Part shown: positions 24,296-33,357 of the stretch, piece by piece | Position numbering within the stretch: the first letter of the stretch is position 1 | Layout: the number at the start of each line of letters is the position of its first letter | From: DASRDR01 sp035550795 | Lineage (GTDB): Bacteria > Methylomirabilota > Methylomirabilia > Rokubacteriales > DASRDR01 | Length of the DNA: 64,000 nucleotides | Reading direction: 5' to 3' | NCBI GenBank assembly: GCA_035550795.1 | Contig: DASZOL010000059.1 | Span: forward strand, 37,931-101,930 | Notes under the pieces: model-generated | Seen by the model: the letters and a program-made list of their open reading frames with translations, nothing else | What the model was told of the DNA's origin: nothing | Database searches by the model: none | Program-made: the position numbers and the translations under genes

Positions 24296-25501
24296 ATGAA
24301 GATCACGGTCCGCGAGCTGAGCAAGCGATTCGGCGCCGTGCTCGCCGTCGACGGCGTCACGCTCGAGATCCGAGACGGCGAGCTCTTCACCCTTCTCGGC
24401 CCTTCGGGGTGCGGCAAGACCACGCTCCTCCGCCTCATCGCCGGCTTCCACCGGCCAGACCGGGGCCGCATCCTGTTCGAGGACCGCGACGTCACCGACC
24501 TCCCGCCCTATGCCCGCAACATCGGCATGGTCTTCCAGAATTACGCGCTCTGGCCCCACATGACCGTGTTCCAGAACGTGGCCTACGGTCTTCGGCTGCG
24601 GCGGCTGCGAGGCCCCGCGCTTGCCGCCCGGGTCGTCGAGGGGCTCCGCAAGGTCAACCTGTCCGGCCTGGGTGCCCGGTACCCGGGCCAGCTCTCGGGC
24701 GGGCAGCAGCAGCGGGTCGCCCTGGCGCGGGCCCTGGTCCTCAACCCCGACATCCTGCTCCTCGACGAGCCGCTCTCGAACCTGGACGCGAAGATCCGCG
24801 TCCAGGTGCGGGCCGAGATCCGGACGCTCCAGCAGGAGCTGGGAATCACGACCGTGTACGTGACGCACGACCAGGAGGAGGCGCTCTCCCTCTCGGATCG
24901 CGTGGCGGTGATGCGGGACGGCCGGGTGCTCCAGCTTGGGCCGCCGCGCGAGCTCTACGAGCGCCCCCGGACCCGCTTCGTGGCCGACTTCGTCGGGACG
25001 AACAACCTCGTGGCGGGCGTCGTGGTCGAGGCCGCGGGCGACGGGATGTCCGTGGACACGGCGCTCGGACGCTTCCGGGCGCGGTCCCCGCAGGGAGCGG
25101 CGGCTCTCCCGGCGGGCGACCGCTGTGTGCTTGCGATACGGCCGGAGAACGTCGCGCTCGCCGCCGGGGAGGCTCCGGCCCCCGGGGGTGGCAACCACTG
25201 TGCCGGCCGGATCGCCTTGGCCGCCTACCTCGGGAACACGCTCCGGTACGACGTGGCGACCGCCGGCGGGCTCACGCTGAAGGCGGACATTCGGGACCCC
25301 TGGCATCATGACGTGCTCGACCGCGGGACGCTGGTCACGCTTAACTTCCCGGCCTCGGTGACGCTCGCCCTCCCGGAGGAGCGGGTCTCCCCCGGAGCCG
25401 GCCGCGTGCGCGCCGATGTCGAGGAGGGGAATCCGCTCGGCCAGCGGCCCGTGGCCCCGGCCTCACCGGCGCTTCCCGCGCCGGACCTGGACCAGGGGTG
25501 A
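24296..25501 (+). CDS. ABC transporter ATP-binding protein (iron/polyamine type)
   Basis: 401 residues. Walker A is GPSGCGKTTL, the Q-loop lies in MVFQNYALWPHMTV, the signature is LSGGQQQRVALARAL, Walker B is ILLLDEPLSNLD and the switch His is in VTHDQEEAL. After about residue 240 there is a C-terminal TOBE domain as in FbpC, PotA and UgpC-type ATPases. ATG at 24296 starts directly at the conserved MKITVRELSKRFGA. The stop overlaps the permease gene (GTGA), so it energises that importer. Because the ugp cluster has no ATPase of its own, this TOBE-type subunit could in principle serve both; that is inference. Confidence 0.92.
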   Translation: MKITVRELSKRFGAVLAVDGVTLEIRDGELFTLLGPSGCGKTTLLRLIAGFHRPDRGRILFEDRDVTDLPPYARNIGMVFQNYALWPHMTVFQNVAYGLRLRRLRGPALAARVVEGLRKVNLSGLGARYPGQLSGGQQQRVALARALVLNPDILLLDEPLSNLDAKIRVQVRAEIRTLQQELGITTVYVTHDQEEALSLSDRVAVMRDGRVLQLGPPRELYERPRTRFVADFVGTNNLVAGVVVEAAGDGMSVDTALGRFRARSPQGAAALPAGDRCVLAIRPENVALAAGEAPAPGGGNHCAGRIALAAYLGNTLRYDVATAGGLTLKADIRDPWHHDVLDRGTLVTLNFPASVTLALPEERVSPGAGRVRADVEEGNPLGQRPVAPASPALPAPDLDQG

Positions 25502-27213
25502 GCCCGGACGCGCGCACCCTCGCCCTGCCACGCGCCGCGGCCGGCCCCGCCGGGCGCGTGGCGCCGGCCCTCGGCGTCTTCCTGATCTGGGCGTTCCTCG
25601 CGATCTTCCTCCTGTACCCGCTCGCCCGGATCTTCTACGACGCGGTGACGGACGATGCGGGCGCGGCCACGCTCGGCCACTTCCGCGCGTTCTTCACCGA
25701 CGGCTACTACCTGCGATCGTTGTGGAACTCGCTGCTGCTGGGCGTCGGTGTCGTCCTCGCGTCGTCCGTGCTCGGGATCGGCATCGCGTTCCTCCTCGTG
25801 CGCTACGAGTTCTGGGGACGGGGCTTCTTCTCCTACCTGACGCTGATCCCGATCATCTCACCGCCGCTCGTCGGCGTTCTCGGCTTCGTCTTCATCCTGG
25901 GCCGGGCCGGGACCGTGAACGTGCTCCTGATGGACTACCTCGGCCTCGTCCAGCCGATCAACTTCATGTACGGGCTCCACGGGATCCTGCTCGTCGAGAC
26001 CCTGCATCTGTTCCCGATGATCACGCTCAACGTGGTGGACGCGCTCGGGAAGGTCGACCCCGCGCTCGAGGAAGCGGCGGAGAGCGTGGGCGCGCGTGGC
26101 TGGCGCAAGCTCTGGACGGTGACCTTGCCGCTCACGACCCCGGGGTACCTGGCGGGGGCCCTCCTCGTCTTCATCTGGACCTTCGCCGACTTCGTGACGC
26201 CGCTCGTCGTCGGTGTCCACGATCTGCTGGCCTCCCAGGCCTACCTCAACATCGTGCAGTTCGTGGACCGGCGCCTCTTTCGGATGGGCATCGTGATCTC
26301 GGCGCTCCTGGTCCTGCTGGCGATCGCGTTCCTGCTGCTCGCCCGCCACTACGTGGCGATCAAGGACTACTCCTCGCTCGCCTATACCAAGGTCGAACGC
26401 CGCCGGCTTCCGCCCGCGCTCCAAGCGGTCGTCGTGGGGGCCCTCTCGGGCGTCATGCTGCTCGCGTTCCTGCCCTATCTCGGGATCATCCTGGCCGCGT
26501 TCGGCCGCGGGTGGTCGCTGACGCCGTTCCCGACCCACTACACGCTGCAGTTCTTCGAGCGCGTGCTCGTCGAGACGCCGAAGTACGTCACGAACAGCCT
26601 CCTCTACGCCCTCCTGGCCCTCGTGCTCTGCGTCGTCGTGGGGCTCTCGATCGCCTGGGTGCTGGCGCGGACGCGCCTTCCGGGCCGCGGGGCGCTCGAC
26701 GCCCTCAACACGCTGATCCTGGCGATCCCCGGGACGGCGATCGGGATCGCGTACGTCCGGGCGTTCCACGGGGAACTGCCCGGGCTCGGCGTCCCCCTGA
26801 CGAGCCTGTGGGTGATCCTGCCGCTCGTCCTCGCCGTGCGCCGGCTACCCTACGCGGTCCGCGGGAGCTACGCCTCGCTGCTCCTGGTGCATCCCTCCCT
26901 CGAGGAGGCGGCGGGCAGCGTGGGCGCCTCCCGCTTCCGGTCGTTTCGCGACGTGACGCTGCCGCTCATCTGGAAGGGCGTGTTGGTGGGCGGCCTCTTT
27001 TCGTTCATGACGTCGCTGCAGGAGGCGTCGGCCGTGCTGTTCCTGTCGCTCGGCGGGTGGGAGACCATCACGGTGGGCATCTTCAACTTCTACATCGCCG
27101 GCAGCACGAGCGAGGCGGCGGCGCTCGGCGTGGTCCTGATCGTCGTGGCGGCCGTCTGCGTGGTGGCGATCAACCGCATCGCGGGTGCGCGGATGGGGGG
27201 GATGTTCGGCTAG
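25498..27213 (+). CDS. Iron-type ABC transporter permease, fused two-domain form
   Basis: 571 residues with about 12 predicted helices in two homologous halves. Each half has an EAA docking loop: EEAAESVGARGWRKLWTVTLP at the first and EEAAGSVGASRFRSFRDVTLP at the second. This duplicated arrangement is that of FbpB/AfuB and related permeases. It forms the whole membrane channel of the importer with the ATPase whose stop it overlaps. The start is GTG at 25498. The gene ends at a perfect hairpin facing convergent genes. Confidence 0.93.
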   Translation: MSPDARTLALPRAAAGPAGRVAPALGVFLIWAFLAIFLLYPLARIFYDAVTDDAGAATLGHFRAFFTDGYYLRSLWNSLLLGVGVVLASSVLGIGIAFLLVRYEFWGRGFFSYLTLIPIISPPLVGVLGFVFILGRAGTVNVLLMDYLGLVQPINFMYGLHGILLVETLHLFPMITLNVVDALGKVDPALEEAAESVGARGWRKLWTVTLPLTTPGYLAGALLVFIWTFADFVTPLVVGVHDLLASQAYLNIVQFVDRRLFRMGIVISALLVLLAIAFLLLARHYVAIKDYSSLAYTKVERRRLPPALQAVVVGALSGVMLLAFLPYLGIILAAFGRGWSLTPFPTHYTLQFFERVLVETPKYVTNSLLYALLALVLCVVVGLSIAWVLARTRLPGRGALDALNTLILAIPGTAIGIAYVRAFHGELPGLGVPLTSLWVILPLVLAVRRLPYAVRGSYASLLLVHPSLEEAAGSVGASRFRSFRDVTLPLIWKGVLVGGLFSFMTSLQEASAVLFLSLGGWETITVGIFNFYIAGSTSEAAALGVVLIVVAAVCVVAINRIAGARMGGMFG

Positions 27214-27240
27214 CGCCACGCGGCCCCGATCGGGCGGGGG

Positions 27241-27263
27241 CAGCGCGCCCCTCCGGCGCGCTG
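27241..27263. terminator. Bidirectional hairpin between convergent transcripts
   Basis: CAGCGCGCC and GGCGCGCTG form a perfect 9-bp stem with a CCTCC loop between the permease gene and the minus-strand transporter gene. No T-run is present. Confidence 0.55.
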
Positions 27264-27268
27264 GGATC

Positions 27269-27964
27269 TCAGGCCCCGGCCGGTCCGGCCAGCATCCACG
27301 CACCGAGAGCCGCGCTCGCGAGGCCGGCCGCCGCCTGGAGCGTCAGCTGGAGGCGCGCTCCCCGGCGCCCCGCCACGGCCATGGGCAAGCCCACGAGGCC
27401 GCTCAGGAGCAGCATCCCCGCCGTCGAGCCCAGACCGAACATCAGGATGTAGGCGAGGCCGCCAAGCAGCGACGGGATCGAGCCCACCACGAGCAGCGTG
27501 AGCGCGGCGCTCCCGGCCATCCCGTGGAGAAGGCCGACCAGGAATGGGCGGCCCCCGAGCCGAAGCAGGTGGACGTGCCCGGCGTCGGACGACCCCAGAT
27601 GGAGATGCACGTGCCGATGCGGAGTCCCGCCATGGACGTGCTCGTGCTGGTGAACGACGAGCGAGCTGCCGGCGCGCAGGAGCACGTGGCCGCCCAGGGC
27701 CACCAGGACCAGCCCGACGGTCCGCTCCAGCGCCTCCTCGACGCCGGGGGCGATCGTGAGCCGGAACGCGATCACGGCCACGCCCGCGGCCAGGAGGGCC
27801 ACGGTGTGGCCGGCGCCCCAGAACGCGCCGAGGAGACAGGACCGGGCGACGCCGCGCTCGCGTGTGACCAGCGTCGAGACGGCTGCGATGTGATCGGCGT
27901 CGAGGGCGTGCCGGAGGCCGAGAAGTAGCCCGAGCCCGAGCGCGGTCGCCAGCGAGGCATCCAT
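27269..27964 (-). CDS. Nickel/cobalt transporter, UreH/NiCoT-like
   Basis: 231 residues with about six hydrophobic helices. The signature RHALDADHIAAVS in the first helix (His19, Asp22, Asp24, His25) is the metal-recognition motif of NiCoT and UreH-like permeases. A second conserved element is GLLHGMAGSAAL. A cytoplasmic or periplasmic loop is rich in His (HQHEHVHGG, HRHVHLHL), consistent with metal binding. The ATG at 27964 has GGAGGGA upstream. It is the last gene of a minus-strand group with an RcnA-like transporter, a TPR protein and DUF4331; direction of transport and the metal are not certain. Confidence 0.88.
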   Translation of the reverse strand: MDASLATALGLGLLLGLRHALDADHIAAVSTLVTRERGVARSCLLGAFWGAGHTVALLAAGVAVIAFRLTIAPGVEEALERTVGLVLVALGGHVLLRAGSSLVVHQHEHVHGGTPHRHVHLHLGSSDAGHVHLLRLGGRPFLVGLLHGMAGSAALTLLVVGSIPSLLGGLAYILMFGLGSTAGMLLLSGLVGLPMAVAGRRGARLQLTLQAAAGLASAALGAWMLAGPAGA

Positions 27965-27984
27965 GGCGAGGTCCCTCCGTCGCG

Positions 27985-29682
27985 TCAGCGGCCGAGCGCC
28001 TGGACCGTGATGACGAGGCCCGCCACGGTCATCACCGCGGCGGAGGTGAGTGGGAGCCAGCGGTGAACCAGGAGCCCCTCGCGGCCCGCCCCCTCGAAGC
28101 GACCGACCAGCCGGCGCGTGCACACGACCAGGAGGCCGAGCGCGATCAGGACCGTGGCCAGCCCGGCGCTGAACGCGACGATGAGCAGGAGGCCGAGGCC
28201 GACCCGCCGGCCGGCGACGGCGCTCAGGAGTACGACGAGGGCCGCGGGGCACGGCACGATGCCACCCGAGACCCCGAGGGCCACGAGCGAGCGCAGCGAG
28301 ACCGGACCCTCCGGGAGGTGATGATGGTGTCCATGGTGCCCCGGTCCGTGGTCGTGCCCATGCGGGGCCGCGCCGTCGTGCGTGAGGCCGTGGGGCGCCC
28401 CGGGGTCGTGCACGTGCGCGTGCGCCGCGTCCCGCCAGCGGACAAGCCGCCGGTACATGAGGTTCACGCCGAGCGCCACGATCAGCAGCCCGGATGCGAC
28501 CCCGAGCCCCGGGTACAGGCGCTCGGGCACCACGTACTGCGAGGCGTAGAGCGTGACGGCGCCGAGGAGATAGACCCCTGCGGTATGAGACGCGGTCACG
28601 ACGAGCCCGAGGAGGCACGCGTGCCACGCCGTGCCCCGCGCGCCGACGAGATAGGCGGCCACGACCGTCTTGCCGTGGCCGGGCTCGAGCGCGTGGAACA
28701 TTCCGAGGCTCGCCGCGACCGCGAGCGCGAACAGGATCGTGCCGACGCCCAGGGGCCGGCCCGCGATGAGCGCGGTGAACGCGTCGCGCGGTGTGCCCCG
28801 CACGTTGGCGGCGAGCCCGGACGTCTCGGTCGGGACGTGCGCCGCGGGGGGGCTGACCGGGGCCCGGGGCGCGAGCCCGGCGGGATGCTGGCGCTCGGGC
28901 GTTCGATCTCCCGCGAGGGCGTCCGGCGGCCCGGCGGTGGGCGACTCCCCCCCAGGGTCGTGGCCTCGCCCCGATGCGCGCCCGGGCGCCCCGGGTGCCG
29001 CCGGCCGATCCTGCCGAGTGACCCGCGGAACGGCTGGACGCGACCCGGCGCGGGCGACCTCGGCAACCGGCCGGCTGAAGACCACCCGCGCCTCGATCGC
29101 CTGCGGTGGACTCTCGGACGACTCGGCGGGGTAGTCGGCCAGCGCGCGGCTCCGGTCGCGCTCGGGCGCGGTGCTGCCGAGGAGCGTCACCCTCGGCCCC
29201 GCCGTGGCGACGATCTCCTTCCAGCCTGCGCGCCCGGGGTAGTTGTCATCCCGATAGGTCAGCGCGGAGATTGACGCCGCCGTCGCGGGTGGCAGGTCCG
29301 CGCGGTACACGGCTCCGAGCTTGAGCGTCGGAAGCCCGCCCGCTCCGGGCGGGAAGATCAGCTCGCTCGCCTCGGCCCGGAGCGGGAGTCGCCGTCCGTC
29401 CAGCTCGACGACCAGGCCGCCGGCCAGGGCCTCGACGGTCCGGTCGAGGTACGCGCGCACCCGCGGATGCCCGGGCTCCGAGGGCAGCGCCGCGGCCTGG
29501 AGCACCTGGAACGTCGGGATCTCGGCCAGGTCGAGGACGTAGTGAAGGCGGACGCGCTCCGGCTCGACCTGGATCGCCGCGTAGTGGCTGATGCTGAAGT
29601 TGCCCATCGGGTGGGCCGCCACCGGCGCGGGTGTCGCCAGCACAAGCGCGGCGAGGAGCGAGGCGAGGCCGCTAACCCTCAT
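27985..29682 (-). CDS. Nickel/cobalt transporter (RcnA-like) with large N-terminal periplasmic domain
   Basis: 565 residues. A signal peptide (LASLLAALVLATPAPVAA, cleaved before HPMGNFS) precedes an about 280-residue periplasmic region. Its last 80 residues are a Pro/Ala/Gly-rich linker. A membrane domain follows with the RcnA-type motifs FHALEPGHGKTVVAAYLVG and GGIVPCPAALVVLL and a His-rich loop (HGHDHGPGHHGHHHH). The mature N-terminus beginning with His could itself bind metal. Its start overlaps the end of the TPR gene by 11 bases. It may export or import Ni/Co; genes of this fused type are common near DUF4331 proteins as far as I recall, without a tested function. Confidence 0.88.
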   Translation of the reverse strand: MRVSGLASLLAALVLATPAPVAAHPMGNFSISHYAAIQVEPERVRLHYVLDLAEIPTFQVLQAAALPSEPGHPRVRAYLDRTVEALAGGLVVELDGRRLPLRAEASELIFPPGAGGLPTLKLGAVYRADLPPATAASISALTYRDDNYPGRAGWKEIVATAGPRVTLLGSTAPERDRSRALADYPAESSESPPQAIEARVVFSRPVAEVARAGSRPAVPRVTRQDRPAAPGAPGRASGRGHDPGGESPTAGPPDALAGDRTPERQHPAGLAPRAPVSPPAAHVPTETSGLAANVRGTPRDAFTALIAGRPLGVGTILFALAVAASLGMFHALEPGHGKTVVAAYLVGARGTAWHACLLGLVVTASHTAGVYLLGAVTLYASQYVVPERLYPGLGVASGLLIVALGVNLMYRRLVRWRDAAHAHVHDPGAPHGLTHDGAAPHGHDHGPGHHGHHHHLPEGPVSLRSLVALGVSGGIVPCPAALVVLLSAVAGRRVGLGLLLIVAFSAGLATVLIALGLLVVCTRRLVGRFEGAGREGLLVHRWLPLTSAAVMTVAGLVITVQALGR

Positions 29683-30994
29683 GTCCTGCCTCCCATCGCC
29701 GGCCGCCGGCCCGGGGGTTCAACGTTTCGAGCGTCCGGCGCGCGTCCTCAACGTGACGCGGGTGGAAGTGAGGGTTCGTCGCGAGGGCCAGGCGAAGGTA
29801 ACCCGCCGCGGTCTCCGCGTCCCCGAGGGCCAGCTCGATCATGCCGGCGTGATAGAAGAGCCGGGCGTCGCGCGTGCCCAGCCCGAGCGCCGCGGTCATC
29901 TCGGCGCGTGCCGCCGCCGGTTGACCGGTCTTGTAGAGCGTCCAGGCCAGGAGATCGTGCGCGTGGACGTCGCGGCGCACCTCGAGCTCGCGCCGCGCGA
30001 GGTCCATCGCCTCGTCCAGCCGCCGGTCGTGATCCACGTAGAACCAGGCGAGCTCTCGGTTGTAGAGGATCCGGTTGACCGCGCTCAACCGGCCGATGTG
30101 CTCGGCGAGCGCGTACTGGCGCTCGGCCGCATCCGCCTCTCCGCGCACCGCGTGCAGATCGCCCAGGGCGACCACGTAGTCGAGCTGCGGGATCACCGTG
30201 ATGGCCTGCTCGAGGAGCCGGACCGCCTCGGCCGTGCGCCCCCGCGCCGCACGGACCTGGGCCAGTCCCGCGAGGGCGCGGTGGTAGCCGGGGAACGTCG
30301 CCAGGGCCGCCCGGTACGCCGTCTCGGCGGCGTCGAGATCGCCCCGGCCCCAGTGCTCCTGACCGAGCTGCCACTCGGCCCAGGCGAGCGTCTCCGGGGG
30401 CCGGCCCCCGGCCCGGCCAAGAAGCAGTCCATGCTCAAGAGCGGCGATGGCGCCCCGAACGTCGCCGCGCAGGCTCGCGAGGGCGGAGCGCCGGACGTGG
30501 GCGTAGAGATCGTCGCCGGTCTCGATCATCCGGCGGTACGCGGCTTCGGCCTCGGCGTAGCGGCCCACCTCGATGTGCGCGTCCCCGAGGACGCCCCAGG
30601 CGTGGCTGTCGGCCGGGTCGATCGTCACCGCGCGGGTGGCCTCGCGGGCGGCCTCTTCGAACTCGTGGCGCGAGTAGAGCACGTAGGCGAGATGCCGGCG
30701 CGCGCTGGCTTGCTCGGGCTCCAGGGCGAGGGACCGCCGGAGAGCCCGCTCGGCGAGTCCGAGCCAGGTCGGATCGGCAGTGAGACGGAACTTCTGCACG
30801 TAGGCGTCGCCGAGCCGGTAGTGGGTCCAGGGGTCAGCCGGCCGCCGGAGCAGGCGGTGCTGGTAGCCGGCGATCGCGCGGTCTGTCCCGCCGTCGTCGC
30901 CGGCCGCCGGCGCCAGGCTGGCCAGTCCGAGCAGCGTCGCCGCGAGCGTGCCGGCCCGGAGGTAGGAAATAGGTCCCGTCCGACGCTTCGTCAT
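29672..30994 (-). CDS. Secreted tetratricopeptide-repeat protein
   Basis: 440 residues. A signal-like N-terminus (LRAGTLAATLLGLASLAPAAG) is followed by roughly ten TPR units across the whole protein. Recognisable repeats include HYRLGDAYVQKF, AWGVLGDAHIEVGRYAEAEAAY, HRALAGLAQVRAARGRTAEAV and LLAWTLYKTGQPAAARAEM. It probably acts as a periplasmic scaffold. It lies between the DUF4331 gene (18-base gap) and the RcnA-like gene (overlap), so the three are almost surely co-transcribed. The partner is unknown. Confidence 0.88.
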   Translation of the reverse strand: MTKRRTGPISYLRAGTLAATLLGLASLAPAAGDDGGTDRAIAGYQHRLLRRPADPWTHYRLGDAYVQKFRLTADPTWLGLAERALRRSLALEPEQASARRHLAYVLYSRHEFEEAAREATRAVTIDPADSHAWGVLGDAHIEVGRYAEAEAAYRRMIETGDDLYAHVRRSALASLRGDVRGAIAALEHGLLLGRAGGRPPETLAWAEWQLGQEHWGRGDLDAAETAYRAALATFPGYHRALAGLAQVRAARGRTAEAVRLLEQAITVIPQLDYVVALGDLHAVRGEADAAERQYALAEHIGRLSAVNRILYNRELAWFYVDHDRRLDEAMDLARRELEVRRDVHAHDLLAWTLYKTGQPAAARAEMTAALGLGTRDARLFYHAGMIELALGDAETAAGYLRLALATNPHFHPRHVEDARRTLETLNPRAGGRRWEAGHEG

Positions 30995-31012
30995 TGGGTC
31001 GTCCGGTGGCGT

Positions 31013-32539
31013 TCAGGGAATCGGGGCCCCGCACGGGGTCACGCCCGGGTACACGGCGCCCTCACCGCAGTCCATGTGACGGGGGCTCCGCCCGGGATGG
31101 GGTGACGGCAGGAAGGGAAAGGTCGTGGCGATGCCGTTCGCCGTGACTGAAGAGCTCTGGGTCCCGATGTTGAAGTTCACCCCGTCGCCGAGCCGCGGAA
31201 AGCTCGCGAAGGCGCCCGGGTCATTGAGCGTCAGCAGGATGCCGCCGACCACCCGAAGCGCGATGTCCGTCACGTCGTCGTTCGGCCGCCGGCCGTTCGG
31301 GAAGCCCGCGGGGTCGCCGGCGAGGACCCCCATCCGCTTCTGGAGCTCGGGCGTGGTCGGCGGCGTGCCCAGGTTCAAGCGCAAGAGCTCCGAGCACCGG
31401 TCGTTCTTGCCGCACGTGCCGTCCCCGCCGTACTGGAGGAGCGCCGCGACCAGATCGGTGCGCCCCGCCGTCGGGAACTGGGTCCCGTACCGGAGGTTCA
31501 GCACCGTGGCGAGGCTCGAGTTGAGGTAGAAGCTCAGGAACTGCGCCTCGTCCTCCGGGTCGGTCGCATTCCAGCGGTCCTTGCGGTCCGTGCTGATGAT
31601 GAGCTCGTTGACGAGGGGGTTGGCCATGCGGGCGACCTGCACCCAGTCGCCCGAGCCGAATGACGTGCCGTCATCGCGCCGGTGGAGGTTCTTGGGCCGG
31701 CTCGTCGAGGCGTACAGGCCCACCACCGCGTTCGGGTTGCTGGTGAGCTCGGAGATCGGAATCTCGATCGCGATCGTGTTGACGTTGAAGCCGGAGAACG
31801 TGTCGACGCCGAACGGGCTGACGGTGTCGTCCTCGTCCTCGTCCTGCGCCAGGATCGGCGGGTTGCGCCGGAGGTTGACCGTGTCGAAGGTCGCGCCGAG
31901 GTCGATGTAGAAGGTCTCGTCCCGCTGCCCCGCGAAGACCCGCCCACCGTTCGCGAGCGGATAGATGCCCTGGGCGGCCAGTGCCTCGTAGTTCGGGATG
32001 GTCAGCGGGCCCACGTTCGAGGGCACCGCCACCATCTCCTGGGTTCCCAGCTCTCGCCGATGTCCGTTCCGGATCTCGGTCACCGTGTAGGTCTGGCGGA
32101 TGCCGATGCCGGCCGCGTCGGGACCGGACAGCGCGGTGATGGGCGGCACGCCGGCGTACCCCACGGGGAGCTTCAGCGTCTTCACCGTGCCCCGGATCCT
32201 CGTCCTGAAGCGGACCTCGTAGACGAGGTTCTCCGCCGTTCCGTTGCCGTTCGTGTCGAGGTGGAAGGCGTAGCGGACCTGATCGTCGAAGTTGAAGTAG
32301 TTCGGACCGGAGCTCGGCTCCTGGCCCGGGATCACGTTCATGACGAGCACGACCCGGGTCGGATCCTCCCAGCTCCGGAAGAAGTACACGTCGGTGATGT
32401 CCGCCGCCGGGTCGAGCGCGATCAGTGGCGCCTCCCGGTGGCTGGCTGCACGAGCGGAGCCGACCAGAGCCAGGAGCTGCAAGACCACCGCCAAGACTGC
32501 CAGGGCCGAAACCGTGGACCGATGTCGGACGCGTTGCAT
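31013..32539 (-). CDS. Secreted DUF4331 family protein
   Basis: 508 residues. The signal peptide (ALAVLAVVLQLLALVGSARA) is followed at once by ASHREAPLIALDPAADITDVYFF, the hallmark N-terminus of mature DUF4331 proteins. Later blocks PNYFNFDDQVRYAFHLDTNGNG and FSGFNVNTIAIEIPISEL also fit the family, which is a large secreted beta-rich fold of unknown function. Two Cys near residues 375-385 and two near the C-terminus may form disulfides. It is the first gene of the minus-strand group with the TPR protein and two nickel-type transporters, so metal handling at the cell surface is a reasonable but untested idea. ATG at 32539 has AGGAGGCGG upstream. Confidence 0.9.
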   Translation of the reverse strand: MQRVRHRSTVSALAVLAVVLQLLALVGSARAASHREAPLIALDPAADITDVYFFRSWEDPTRVVLVMNVIPGQEPSSGPNYFNFDDQVRYAFHLDTNGNGTAENLVYEVRFRTRIRGTVKTLKLPVGYAGVPPITALSGPDAAGIGIRQTYTVTEIRNGHRRELGTQEMVAVPSNVGPLTIPNYEALAAQGIYPLANGGRVFAGQRDETFYIDLGATFDTVNLRRNPPILAQDEDEDDTVSPFGVDTFSGFNVNTIAIEIPISELTSNPNAVVGLYASTSRPKNLHRRDDGTSFGSGDWVQVARMANPLVNELIISTDRKDRWNATDPEDEAQFLSFYLNSSLATVLNLRYGTQFPTAGRTDLVAALLQYGGDGTCGKNDRCSELLRLNLGTPPTTPELQKRMGVLAGDPAGFPNGRRPNDDVTDIALRVVGGILLTLNDPGAFASFPRLGDGVNFNIGTQSSSVTANGIATTFPFLPSPHPGRSPRHMDCGEGAVYPGVTPCGAPIP

Positions 32540-32742
32540 GACCGCCTCCTGTCGGGTGATGTGGATGGGGCCTCATCGCTCCTACGGGCGGCGCGGGTCT
32601 CGCGGATTGCGGGCATGCCTAGGACGGCGAAGGTTGGCGGATTGGCCGACGGCTCCGGGGCTCGCCCCGGATCGGGGGGCGGCGCAAGCGGGCCTGGGTG
32701 CATCTCGCGCCGACCGGCGCGCTGTCGCCCCGCGGCTCCCTG
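32540..32742 (-). other. Intergenic region between LuxR-type and DUF4331 genes
   Basis: 203 bases with two small self-complementary segments (CCGGGGCTCGCCCCGG at 32656-32671 and GCGCCGACCGGCGC near 32709-32722). The second could end the upstream LuxR transcript. I could not find a convincing promoter for DUF4331 here. Confidence 0.4.
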
Positions 32743-33357
32743 TCAGAGCGTGATCAGACCGCGGCGAACGCCGCGGCTCACCGCTTCGGTCCGGCTCGCG
32801 GCGCCGAGCTTTCCGAAGACTGCGGCCACGTGGAACTTCGCCGTGTGCTCGCTGATGCCGAGCCGCTCGGCGATCTGCCGGTTGGACAGCCCCTGGGCCA
32901 GGAGCTCCAGGGCTTCACGCTCACGCGGCGTGAGCGGCTCCGACTCCTCCCCGAGGGGCTCGGCCCCCTCGGCGCCCCGCGAGGGGAGGAGCCGGGGCAC
33001 CAGCGCCGCCGGGAGAACGGTGAACCCCTGGGCGGCCGCCTCCGTCGCCGCGCGGAGCTCGGCCGCCGTGACGTCGCGCGAGACGATGGCCCAGCCCCGC
33101 AGGGGCAACCCGCGGAGGGCCCGTGCGGGCCGCTCGTCGTCGGCCAGCGCCACGACGGCGCGCGTCCCGACCCCGCCAAGCGGGCCGCCGCCCATCGGGA
33201 GCCGCTCGGCATCGGCGATCACGACGACGTCCGCGTCCGGCGGGGCGCCGTCCGGCGTCGGCCCATCGCCGACCACGACGATCCCTGGTCCCTCGAGTCG
33301 GGCGCGAAGCCCGAGGCGCTGCGCGCCGGCCCGGGCCGCGACGAAGACGCGGATCAT
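32743..33357 (-). CDS. LuxR/NarL-type regulator with degenerate receiver
   Basis: 204 residues. The C-terminus (about 141-204) is a clear NarL/LuxR helix-turn-helix: PLTPREREALELLAQGLSNR followed by QIAERLGISEHTAKFHV. The N-terminal 120 residues have the length and pattern of a receiver domain but lack its chemistry. The usual acidic pair after the first strand is replaced (VFVAARAGAQ). The phospho-Asp position reads DVVVIADAERL with the Asp shifted, and the conserved Lys is not evident. It is likely a phosphorylation-independent pseudo-receiver. Its ATG overlaps the stop of a trypsin-like protease, and it is the third gene of a three-gene operon. Confidence 0.86.
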   Translation of the reverse strand: MIRVFVAARAGAQRLGLRARLEGPGIVVVGDGPTPDGAPPDADVVVIADAERLPMGGGPLGGVGTRAVVALADDERPARALRGLPLRGWAIVSRDVTAAELRAATEAAAQGFTVLPAALVPRLLPSRGAEGAEPLGEESEPLTPREREALELLAQGLSNRQIAERLGISEHTAKFHVAAVFGKLGAASRTEAVSRGVRRGLITL

